NCBI RefSeq assembly: GCF_025717005.1
Contig: NZ_JAOVZU010000002.1
Location: 283,480 to 347,479, forward strand
Direction: 5' to 3'
DNA: 64,000 bases
Origin: Actinotalea endophytica
GTDB taxonomy: Bacteria > Actinomycetota > Actinomycetes > Actinomycetales > Cellulomonadaceae
The first letter of the stretch is position 1, and each line of letters starts with the position of its first letter. This document shows, piece after piece, positions 28,712 through 35,844 of the stretch. The notes below the pieces were generated by a model that was not told where the DNA came from, ran no database searches, and was given only the letters and a program-made list of their open reading frames with translations. Position numbers and translations under genes: made by a program.

Positions 28712-29479
28712 TCAGCCGGGAGGCTCGGCCGCGCCGATCAGCGCGACCAGGGCCCCGGCGGCGGCCCGGGCCGACTCGCGCCGGGTGGTCCAGTCGTCGA
28801 CCGCCGACCCGGCGTAGGCCTCGCCGGCGAGCTCCAGCAGTGCGCTGTGCCCACCCAGCCGCGGAGCCACCAGGCCGGCCGCCACGTCCTTGGGCACGAT
28901 CTCGCCCGTCTCCAGCGTCACGACGATGCGCGCCAAGGTGAGCAGCACGTTCCGCTCGTCCCCGCGCAGGTCGTCCAGGAGCCCGGGCACGCCGGTGAGC
29001 ATCGCGCGCCGGAGGTCACCGGGCGGTACCGGGTCGAGCACCTGCTCGGCGGACGGGCCGTGCAGCGCGGAGCCGCTGCGCCGGGCGACCGTGATCTGCA
29101 CGGCGAGGTCAGGGGCCTGGTGGCGTGCGGGCAGGCGGCCGCCGACGATCTGCGCACGCAGCCACTCGCCGTAGGCGAGGTCGCACACCGGTGGATACCG
29201 CCACGGGAGCACGTCCGGGAGCGAGACCACGCTGAGCTCGACCGGCCGGCGGCCGTCACGCGGGGGATAGGGGCCCGAGACCCGCAGCAGCCCGTCGACG
29301 AGCGCGACGCGCGCGGTGTCGCCCAACGGTCGTTCGACCAGTGCCAGGAGGTCGACGTCGCTCGTCGGCCGCAGCGTGCCCGTCACCGCCGAGCCGTGCA
29401 GCCACAGCCCGACCGGCCCGTCGCCGAGGATGTCGTGCAGCAGGTCCCGCACGGCGAGGGCCTCGGTCGGCGAGGGCAT
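28712..29479 (-). CDS. Aminoglycoside nucleotidyltransferase-like protein (ANT(3'')/AadA family)
   Basis: 255 aa. The N-terminal nucleotidyltransferase core shows GLWLHGSAVTGTLRPTSDVDLLALV, the GS-x9-DxD metal site. The C-terminal helical domain has LTLARIVVTLETGEIVPKDVAAG, close to the AadA pattern in which a Glu activates the drug hydroxyl. AadA enzymes adenylylate streptomycin and spectinomycin; length is near the family norm (about 260 aa). Chromosomal homologues in actinobacteria do not always give resistance. No integron or transposon is adjacent, so this looks like a resident gene rather than an acquired cassette. Confidence 0.75.
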   Translation of the reverse strand: MPSPTEALAVRDLLHDILGDGPVGLWLHGSAVTGTLRPTSDVDLLALVERPLGDTARVALVDGLLRVSGPYPPRDGRRPVELSVVSLPDVLPWRYPPVCDLAYGEWLRAQIVGGRLPARHQAPDLAVQITVARRSGSALHGPSAEQVLDPVPPGDLRRAMLTGVPGLLDDLRGDERNVLLTLARIVVTLETGEIVPKDVAAGLVAPRLGGHSALLELAGEAYAGSAVDDWTTRRESARAAAGALVALIGAAEPPG

Positions 29480-29609
29480 GCGGGCACGGTAGACGGGTGC
29501 GTCGCGGTCGGCCCAGGCAATTGCGTGCGCCCCGGCGGCACCGCCGCAGTCCGTAGACGGGGAGCGACGTCGTGGGGCCGGTCAGGCGCCCGTCGCCCGG
29601 GGCGGTGCC

Positions 29610-29843
29610 GTGCTGCCTCGCGGTACGAGCACGGTCGGCACCTGGGTGGCCGACTCCACCGGCTCGGACCTGACCGAGCGCACCATGGCGGGCGCGCTGC
29701 AGGACTTCGTCGGGCAGTGCACCACCGACGTCGTCCTGCTCAACGCCGGTTCGTTGCTGATCATGGCGCCGACGATCGTCGTGTTCCTGTTCTTCCGGCG
29801 GCACTTCGTCAAGGCGGTCATCGCCGGCGCGGTCGAGGGATGA
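29610..29843 (+). pseudogene. Remnant of a carbohydrate ABC transporter permease (C-terminus)
   Basis: Only the last 45-75 residues of a MalG-type permease remain. The tail VGQCTTDVVLLNAGSLLIM, then APTIVVFLFFRRHFVKAVIAGAVEG, matches the family's final helix and its Arg-His-Phe-Val and Gly-Ala-Val-x-Gly end. No EAA loop or earlier helices are found upstream, where the sequence to 29480 is the divergent start region of the neighbouring gene. The frame opens at GTG/ATG codons without a ribosome-binding site. This is best read as gene debris left by a deletion. Confidence 0.65.
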
Positions 29844-29902
29844 CTCGGGGGGCCTGGGAAGGACCGGGTGCTCCGTGCGGTCGCCCGCCGTCGCGGAGCG
29901 CA

Positions 29903-29985
29903 CGGGGCACCGACTCACACCGTCGTGAGGTCCCCATCAGGTACCTGGTGATCGTCGGGCCACCGCGGCCGCGATCCGGTCCGCG
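29903..29985. repeat. Left copy of TetR 3'-end duplication (att-like)
   Basis: 83 bp matching 32436-32520 at roughly 90 percent with small indels. The right copy is the last about 70 bp of the TetR gene plus its stop; this left copy has lost the frame through the indels. The similarity stops abruptly at both ends. Together they bracket the two orphan genes at 30.2-32.4 kb. Confidence 0.85.
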
Positions 29986-30216
29986 GGGGAACCCATTGTG
30001 CACGGGATTGGCCGGTGATAAACATGAGACTGTGTCTGGATCGGCACCAGGGTGGGTGCCGATCGGACGTACTCCCTGAGTAGATGCAGGTCCTGCAGGC
30101 GGGGAGGGCGCGCCGCACCCACGAGCCCCCTCCGCCGCGCATGCGAGCCGCGGTCTGCTGCACGCGGACGGTCCGCCAGCACGTGCCACACGTAGCCCCA
30201 GGGGGTCCTCCGGGAC
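29986..30216. other. AT-richer non-coding stretch inside the repeat-bounded segment
   Basis: 231 bp between the left repeat and the first orphan gene. It is noticeably richer in A/T than the surroundings (GATAAACATGAGACTGTG). It contains a hairpin GATCGGCACC/GGTGCCGATC (30039-30048, 30055-30064; loop AGGGTG). No coding sequence is supported. It may hold the promoter for the orphan genes. Confidence 0.5.
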
Positions 30217-30483
30217 ATGAACACGATCATCGCCGCCTTGGCAGCGGTACCCAGAATCGTCGTCCGAGGCATCGTCGCCCTGTCAGCGCTGTGCGCGATC
30301 GCGGCGCTCGCCGTCGCGATCGATCCCACCTGGATCGAGTCCGTCCTCGGCGCCTCCCCGGACGGCGGCAGCGGCGAGGCCGAGTGGGCACTCGTGCTCG
30401 GGCTCGCCGCCGCCTCCCTGACCCTCGCGGTCATGGCGCTGGCGGCCATCCGATCCCGCCGCTCGGTCGCCATCGCGCGCTGA
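30217..30483 (+). CDS. Small two-helix membrane protein
   Basis: 88 aa. Two membrane helices (VRGIVALSALCAIAALAVAID and WALVLGLAAASLTLAVMALAAI) flank a short loop with SPDGGSGEAE. The positive C-terminus (RSRRSVAIAR) suggests both ends are cytoplasmic. No recognised family. It precedes the large orphan gene by 36 bp and probably shares its transcript. Both lie between the att-like repeats. Confidence 0.55.
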   Translation: MNTIIAALAAVPRIVVRGIVALSALCAIAALAVAIDPTWIESVLGASPDGGSGEAEWALVLGLAAASLTLAVMALAAIRSRRSVAIAR

Positions 30484-30519
30484 GCCGCGGCCAAGTCCAC
30501 ACTCCCAGGACGGTCTCCC

Positions 30520-32400
30520 ATGTCTCCCGAGCGCGCCAGCGGCCTCGACGCCGCCACCATCCTCTGCATCGCCGAAGCCCTGGCGAACACGCAGTGCCGC
30601 ACCGAGAAGGAACTTCATCGGCAGGCTGCCGACATCCGCGCGTTGCGGGAGTCCGTGGAGCAGCTGGTCGAGCTGCAGCGCTCGGCCCACCCCGCCGCTG
30701 CGCTGGAGTACGACCGCTTCGCCGCGCTCCGCGCCCGCATCGATGAGTGCTGCGCCGTCGAGGAGCCGCCGGACGACGAGTGCAACGTGCTGGACCGCTG
30801 CCGGCACGGGAGCCATGGGGAGCTCCGCCAGGGCTGGTCGGCGAAGTCCCGGGCCCGCGCCGAGCTCGCCGAGGTCAGCGAGCGACACCACGCGTGGGAC
30901 GTCCCGGACCGGCCGCGGCACGACTCCGACGAGAACCTCCCCGGCGTGCCCCAGGGCTCGCTCTTCGGCCTGCTCGAACCGGTCGCGCAGACCTACCCGC
31001 CGCAGGACTTCCGGTCGGGTGGCGGTCCCACGCCAGGGGGCGCGCAGGGCCCGGTGTCCTTCCGGACCTGGACGGAAGGCGGGTTCAGCGGAGCCTGGCC
31101 CCCGGACAGCTCAGGGGCCAAGTCGGGCGACGTGGTGCTGATGTCGGGCAATCTCTGGCTCAAGCTCTCGGTCGACGGCGGCACGACGTTCACCGACCTC
31201 GACTTCACGAAGATCTTCGACGCCGACACGACCTACGGCGGCTGGGCCGGGGACCAGGTCATCCACTACGTCCCGGCCATCGACTGCTTCGTCCTCTACG
31301 TCCAGAGCTACCGCTCGAAGAAGTCCGACTCGACCCAGGGCAAGAACGTCGTGAAGGTCGCCCTCGCCAGTCCCACCGACCTCAAGACGCACAAGGGCGG
31401 GAAGCCGGCGTGGCGGCGCCAGTGGAACCTCACCTCCGACACGTTCGGCCTGGGCGCGGCGTGGATGGACTTCCCCGACCTCAGCCCCGGCGCTGCGTTC
31501 CTGCACGTCAACACGAACGTCTTCGCGGGGGACTCCTTCCACGGGAAGCTGTTCTACGAGCTGCCGCTCGCCGACATGGCCGCCGGCCGCGGCTTCGGGT
31601 TCCAGTTCGCCGAGGTCCGTGACAGCACCTCCGGCGCAGGCTCGCCGATCCAGAACATCGACGGTGACACCAACCACTGGGCGTCCCACGTGGACAACTC
31701 GACGATGCGGATCTACACCTCCGTCGGTGGCGCAGCGACCTACAGCTGGCGAGACCGGAAGGTGCGCAACTGGCCGCGCGTGTCGAGCAACGACGTCGTG
31801 TCGCTGGCCCCGGACGGCTACGACTGGATCAGTGAGGACCACCGCATCATCGGCGCCACCAGAGTGGGCGCACAGGTCTGGTTCGCCTGGACTGCCGCGA
31901 CAGGTGACGGCGGGGGCGGCGGCTTCTCGTTCCCCCGCGCGCACATCCAGATCGCACGGTTCGACATCGCCGACGACTACCGGCTGATCGACCAGATGCA
32001 GGTCTGGAACCCGGACTACGCGTTCGCGTACCCGTCGCTGATGACCAACTCGGACGGCGAGGTCGGTATCTCGCTCGGCTACGGCGGCCCGAGCAACTTC
32101 GGGAGCCACGCCGTCGGGATCCTCGGCGACTTCGTCGTCTGGTACGGCGACGCCAGCGACCTCACCTCGTTGCGCCAGCAGGTCGACGCCGCCGGGAACC
32201 CCGTCACCAACCCCGACGGCACGCCGAAGCTGTACAGCAGGTGGGGTGACTACGTGCACGTCCGCCTCGCGCACCCGGACACCCGATGGTTCAGCGGCTT
32301 CGGCTACGCCGTGAACAAGACCGCGAGCGGCAGCGAGAAGCTGGACGCCATCTACGTCGAGTTCGGGCGTCAGATCCCGCAACCGCCCACCATCCGCTGA
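30520..32400 (+). CDS. Orphan protein with predicted beta-propeller (sialidase-like) body
   Basis: 626 aa without a signal peptide. The N-terminal 110 residues are helical (IRALRESVEQLVELQR) with a Cys cluster (DECCAVEEPPDDECNVLDRC). From about residue 170 it is a beta-rich body with repeated Trp-containing strands and a BNR/Asp-box-like SVDGGTTFTDLDF, plus WMDFPDLSPGAAF, RVGAQVWFAWTA and VGISLGYGG. These recall sialidase or phage-tail propellers. The catalytic Arg triad of sialidases is not identifiable, so enzymatic function is unproven. The weak ribosome-binding site and its place inside a repeat-bounded segment suggest recent arrival. Confidence 0.6.
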   Translation: MSPERASGLDAATILCIAEALANTQCRTEKELHRQAADIRALRESVEQLVELQRSAHPAAALEYDRFAALRARIDECCAVEEPPDDECNVLDRCRHGSHGELRQGWSAKSRARAELAEVSERHHAWDVPDRPRHDSDENLPGVPQGSLFGLLEPVAQTYPPQDFRSGGGPTPGGAQGPVSFRTWTEGGFSGAWPPDSSGAKSGDVVLMSGNLWLKLSVDGGTTFTDLDFTKIFDADTTYGGWAGDQVIHYVPAIDCFVLYVQSYRSKKSDSTQGKNVVKVALASPTDLKTHKGGKPAWRRQWNLTSDTFGLGAAWMDFPDLSPGAAFLHVNTNVFAGDSFHGKLFYELPLADMAAGRGFGFQFAEVRDSTSGAGSPIQNIDGDTNHWASHVDNSTMRIYTSVGGAATYSWRDRKVRNWPRVSSNDVVSLAPDGYDWISEDHRIIGATRVGAQVWFAWTAATGDGGGGGFSFPRAHIQIARFDIADDYRLIDQMQVWNPDYAFAYPSLMTNSDGEVGISLGYGGPSNFGSHAVGILGDFVVWYGDASDLTSLRQQVDAAGNPVTNPDGTPKLYSRWGDYVHVRLAHPDTRWFSGFGYAVNKTASGSEKLDAIYVEFGRQIPQPPTIR

Positions 32401-32435
32401 CGTCAGCTCACCGCGGAACCCGCCCGGCCGCCGCC

Positions 32436-32520
32436 CGGGGCACAGACTCACACCGTCGTGAGGTCCCCCACCAGGTAGCGGGTGATGGTCGGGCCCACCG
32501 CGGCCGCGATCCGGTCCGCG
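32436..32520. repeat. Right copy of TetR 3'-end duplication (att-like)
   Basis: 85 bp comprising the functional 3' end of the TetR gene and its stop codon. The degenerate partner lies at 29903-29985. Insertion that keeps the gene's end intact on one side and leaves a partial copy on the other is the usual footprint of site-specific integration into a gene's 3' end, although no integrase is present. Confidence 0.85.
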
Positions 32521-33026
32521 TCGGCCTCGACCAGTGCGGGGACGCGCAGCGCGACCCGGCCGATGATGAGCCCGGCCATCTGCGAGCCGGCCAGCGCTGC
32601 ACGCAGTGGGGCGTCGTCACCGGAGGCGACCCGTTGCACCACGCTCAGCACGGCACGTGAGATCAGTGCGCTGAGCGCCTCGGCGGCACGCTCGTGCGAG
32701 AGCCCGGTGCGGATGAGGCTGAGGATCGCGTCGCGGGTGCGTGGCTCCTCCCAGGCGCGGAGCGCTCGCCGCACGAGCTCGGTACCGAGATCGCCGTGCT
32801 CACGTGCACCGGACAGCACGAGCTCCACGTCGAGCGGCACCTCCAGGCACGCCTCGAGCAGGCCGTCCTTGCTGCCGAAGTACTGGATCACGAGCGCCGG
32901 GTCGACCCCGGCGTCGCGGGCGATCCGGCGGATCGTCGCGCCCTGGTAGCCGACCTCGCCGAACAGCCGGCGCGCGGCGTCGAGGATCGCCTGGCGACTC
33001 TCGCCGGGCGCGCGCCGAGGGCTCAT
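32448..33026 (-). CDS. TetR family transcriptional regulator
   Basis: 192 aa from ATG 33026. The N-terminal DNA-binding domain is classic: RQAILDAARRLFGEVGYQGATIRRIARDAGVDPALVIQYFGSKDGL. The C-terminal region (about 60-190) is the ligand and dimer domain, of TetR_C type seen near drug exporters. It is the last gene of the minus-strand ABC exporter operon (ATGA overlap), so it probably represses that exporter. A matching palindrome overlaps the exporter promoter at 35825-35844. Its 3' end is duplicated at 29.9 kb. Confidence 0.92.
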   Translation of the reverse strand: MSPRRAPGESRQAILDAARRLFGEVGYQGATIRRIARDAGVDPALVIQYFGSKDGLLEACLEVPLDVELVLSGAREHGDLGTELVRRALRAWEEPRTRDAILSLIRTGLSHERAAEALSALISRAVLSVVQRVASGDDAPLRAALAGSQMAGLIIGRVALRVPALVEADADRIAAAVGPTITRYLVGDLTTV

Positions 33027-33883
33027 GCCTTGGCCTGGGCGAGGACCGCCATGCGCTCCTCGATGGTTGCGGGGACCTGGACGAGCTCGGCGGTCACGCC
33101 GGCGTCGCGCAGCACGCGGTCGAGCAGCGTCGGATCGCCGTCGGCGACCCGCACGGAACGCCCGGCCAGGGTGACGGCCTGGCCCGCGCTCTGCAGCGCG
33201 GCGAAGGCGTCGCCCCAGCGGTCCGTGCGGACCTCGACGGCGCGCACGCCGCCGACCACGTCCGTCTCGCTGCCTTCGCCGACCACCCGCCCGGCGGCCA
33301 TCAGCACGAGCCGGTCGCACTGCTGGGCCTCGGCCATGTAGTGCGTCGTGACCAGCACCCCGACGCCGCGCTCGGCGTGCTCGCGCACGGTGTCCCACAG
33401 CCGGGCGCGGGCCAGCGGGTCGACGCCCGAGGTCGGCTCGTCGAGCACGAGCACGTCGGGGGAGTGCAGCAGGGCGCAGACGAACGCCAGCCGGCGCTGG
33501 GACCCGAGCGCGAGCGCACCGACCAGGGTGTCGGCGTGGTCGGCGAGGTCCTCCGGAAGCGACGGCACCGTCGCGCGGTAGGCCTGGGCGACGAACTCGA
33601 CGTTCTCCTGGACGGTCAGGTCGTCGTACAGCCCGAGGCCCTGCGGGACGTACCCCACCCGGCGCCGCGCGTCGCGGGTCGGGGGCCCGCCGAGCAACCG
33701 GATCTCGCCGTCGCGGGTCGGCAGCAGGCCGAGCAGCGCACGGATCAGGGTCGTCTTGCCGGCGCCGTTCGCACCGAGCAGACCGACGACCTCACCGGGC
33801 TCCACCCGGAGCGACACGTCGTCGACGGCGAGCAGGTCGCCGAACCGGTGGCTGTACCCGCGGGCCTCCAGCAGCGCGCTCAT
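33023..33883 (-). CDS. ABC exporter ATP-binding protein, degenerate signature
   Basis: 286 aa. Walker A GANGAGKTT, Q-loop YVPQG, Walker B VLVLDEPTSG and the switch His in TTHYMAEA are all intact, but the signature reads LALGSQRRL instead of LSGGQ/M. The following gene has the opposite defects. Such pairs form asymmetric heterodimers with one working ATP site. It belongs to the ABC-2 drug or peptide exporter group (CcmA type), overlapping its neighbours by 4 bp on both sides. Confidence 0.9.
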   Translation of the reverse strand: MSALLEARGYSHRFGDLLAVDDVSLRVEPGEVVGLLGANGAGKTTLIRALLGLLPTRDGEIRLLGGPPTRDARRRVGYVPQGLGLYDDLTVQENVEFVAQAYRATVPSLPEDLADHADTLVGALALGSQRRLAFVCALLHSPDVLVLDEPTSGVDPLARARLWDTVREHAERGVGVLVTTHYMAEAQQCDRLVLMAAGRVVGEGSETDVVGGVRAVEVRTDRWGDAFAALQSAGQAVTLAGRSVRVADGDPTLLDRVLRDAGVTAELVQVPATIEERMAVLAQAKA

Positions 33884-34692
33884 GCCTCGACCCTCCGGGC
33901 CAGGGACGCCGCGATCACGACGTCCTCGAGGTCGGGGGTCACCGGGGTCCCGACCGGTTGCTCACCGGGCGGGAACCACTCGTGGTGCTCGCGGCCCCGC
34001 CGCCAGGCACGCTCGGGGTGGGTCGGCGTGGCCACCCGCACCACGGTGCCGACCATCGCCTGCAGCGCGTCGGCGGGCGGGCCGGAGACCAGGGTGTGGC
34101 CCTCGTCGAGCACCACGAGCTCGCCGCAGCGTTCCGCCTCGTCGAGGTAGGTGGTCGACATCACCACGGCGGTCCCGGCCGCGGCCGCCTCGGACACCAT
34201 CCGCCACAGCTCGACCCGGCTGACCGGGTCGACCCCGGTGCTGGGCTCGTCGAGCACCAGCAGGTCGGGGCCGGCGAGCATCGCCAGGCAGAAGCCGAGC
34301 TTGCGCCGCATCCCGCCGGACAGCTGGCGGGCGAGCCGGTTGCGGGCGGCGTCCAGCCCCGCGCGCTCGAGCAGCCGGTCGGCGCGCTCGCCGAGGTCGG
34401 TGCGGGACAGCCCGAAGGACTGGCCGACGAAGTCGACGTTCTCCTGCACGGACAGCTCGGCCCAGGAGCCCGCGCTCGCCGGCAGGTAGCCGATCCGGTG
34501 CGCGTCGGGCGCGCGGACCGTGCCGGACGCGGGGACCACCTCGCCGACGAGGGTGCGCAGCACGGTCGTCTTGCCGGCGCCGTCCCCGCCGACCAACCCG
34601 ATCACGTGGCCGGGCACGGCCTCGACCGACACCTGGTCGAGCGCGACCTGGTGGCCGAACCGGACGGTGACCTCGTGCAGACCCCAGCTCAC
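33880..34692 (-). CDS. ABC exporter ATP-binding protein, lacking Q-loop Gln and switch His
   Basis: 270 aa from GTG 34692. Walker A GGDGAGKTT, signature LSGGMRRKL and Walker B LLVLDEPSTG are canonical. The Q-loop position reads YLPASAG, and the switch His is replaced by Tyr (STTYLDEAERC). Paired with the ATPase at 33023-33883 it would supply the good signature to a site whose Walker and His residues come from the partner. It overlaps the permease gene by 4 bp. Confidence 0.88.
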   Translation of the reverse strand: MSWGLHEVTVRFGHQVALDQVSVEAVPGHVIGLVGGDGAGKTTVLRTLVGEVVPASGTVRAPDAHRIGYLPASAGSWAELSVQENVDFVGQSFGLSRTDLGERADRLLERAGLDAARNRLARQLSGGMRRKLGFCLAMLAGPDLLVLDEPSTGVDPVSRVELWRMVSEAAAAGTAVVMSTTYLDEAERCGELVVLDEGHTLVSGPPADALQAMVGTVVRVATPTHPERAWRRGREHHEWFPPGEQPVGTPVTPDLEDVVIAASLARRVEA

Positions 34693-35795
34693 CGGGCACC
34701 TGCCGCGTGCTCGCCGTGCTGGTCACTGTGCTGATCGCTGTGCTGATCACTGTGCGCCGCGTGCTCGCCGTGCGCGGTGTGGCGCCGGGCCGGTGCGAGG
34801 TCGCGGCGGAACCGCAGCACCGCGCCGCTGAAGATCAGCAGGGCCATCAGGGTCAGGGCGCCGAACGGTAGCCACAGCGAGTCCAGCGGGGCGTCCCGCA
34901 GCATGACGCCCTGGGAGATCATCGTGAAGTACGTCAACGGGAGGCCGTAGGCGATCCAGCGCACCCCGGCGGCCATCGCGTCGAGCGGGAAGATCACGCC
35001 GGAGAGCAGGATCTGCGGGAGCATCAGCATGAACGCGGCCTGGATGGCCTGCCCGGCGTTCTGCGACACGGTCGAGATGAACACCCCGATGCCGAGCACC
35101 ACGAACAGGAAGATCGCGGCGCCGAGCGCGAACACCGCGACGTTGCCGTTGAAGGGCACGTCGAACAGCCACACGCCGAGCACCGTGACCACGGTCATGT
35201 CGAACGCGGCGAGCAGGAAGTACGGGGCGATCTTGCCGAGGATGACGGTGCTCGCCCGGATCGGCATGACGGCGAGCTGCTCGAGCGTGCCGGTCTGACG
35301 TTCCCGGACCAGCCCGATGCTCGTGACGATCGTGCCGATGAAGGTCAGGATCAGGCCGATGATCGCGGGGACCATCACCCACGAGGTCTCCAGGTCGGGG
35401 TTGAACAGCACGTCGGTGGTGACCGTGTCGGCGCCGACCCGGTTGAGCACCGAGACCGTGGCCTGCGCGGCGAACAGGTTCGACCCGTCGACGTAGGCCG
35501 TGGCGGGCAGCGCGTCCGCGATGATCACGACGTCGGCGTCGCGCCGGCTCAGCAGGTCGTGGGCGTCGTCGGCGGTGAGGCTCGCATCGACGGCGGTGAC
35601 GTCGAAGTAGTCCGGCAGCATCGCCGCGACCTGGTCGGCCTGGCCGCCCCCGACCTCCGTCTTCGCGGTGTCGATCGAGAAGTTGGCTGCATAGCCGAAG
35701 ATCACCAGCAGCAGCAACGGCATGAAGACGATCATCGCCAGCGTGCGCTTGTCGCGACGCAGCTCACGGAACTCCTTGACCACCATGGCTCGCAT
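34689..35795 (-). CDS. ABC-2 type exporter permease with His-rich tail
   Basis: 368 aa, ATG 35795. Layout of ABC-2/NodJ/YhhJ permeases: helix 1 (LAMIVFMPLLLLVIFGYA), a large extracytoplasmic domain (about 50-165), then five helices including VPAIIGLILTFIGTIVTSIGL, with RERQTGTLEQLAVMPI as the coupling element. The last about 30 residues form a histidine-rich tail (HTAHGEHAAHSDQHSDQHSD) encoded by short repeats (34710-34785), a potential metal-binding extension. With the two ATPases it makes one exporter. It starts 33 bp after the ATP-grasp gene on the same strand and has its own promoter, so it can be expressed with or apart from the modification pair. Confidence 0.9.
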   Translation of the reverse strand: MRAMVVKEFRELRRDKRTLAMIVFMPLLLLVIFGYAANFSIDTAKTEVGGGQADQVAAMLPDYFDVTAVDASLTADDAHDLLSRRDADVVIIADALPATAYVDGSNLFAAQATVSVLNRVGADTVTTDVLFNPDLETSWVMVPAIIGLILTFIGTIVTSIGLVRERQTGTLEQLAVMPIRASTVILGKIAPYFLLAAFDMTVVTVLGVWLFDVPFNGNVAVFALGAAIFLFVVLGIGVFISTVSQNAGQAIQAAFMLMLPQILLSGVIFPLDAMAAGVRWIAYGLPLTYFTMISQGVMLRDAPLDSLWLPFGALTLMALLIFSGAVLRFRRDLAPARRHTAHGEHAAHSDQHSDQHSDQHGEHAAGAR

Positions 35796-35802
35796 GGGGC
35801 CG

Positions 35803-35844
35803 ACGTTACGCGCCTGACCAGCAATTATCAACGAGCGTTGAGAA
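35803..35844 (-). promoter_or_regulatory. Leaderless promoter and TetR-type operator of the ABC exporter
   Basis: On the minus strand, TTGATA (35831-35826) and TAACGT (35808-35803) are 17 bp apart and end 7 bp before the permease ATG. Transcription should therefore begin at or next to the start codon. The -35 element overlaps a palindrome, TTATCAACG-AG-CGTTGAGAA (35825-35844), with 8 of 9 pairs matched and a perfect TCAACGAGCGTTGA core. This is a natural operator for the TetR encoded at the end of the operon. It lies over the last codons of the ATP-grasp gene. Confidence 0.6.

Noticed and set aside
29985-32436. Insertion sequence or transposon between the direct repeats
   Set aside because: No transposase, integrase or terminal inverted repeats are found, and the repeats are far too long for target-site duplications. 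Kept as an att-like duplication instead.
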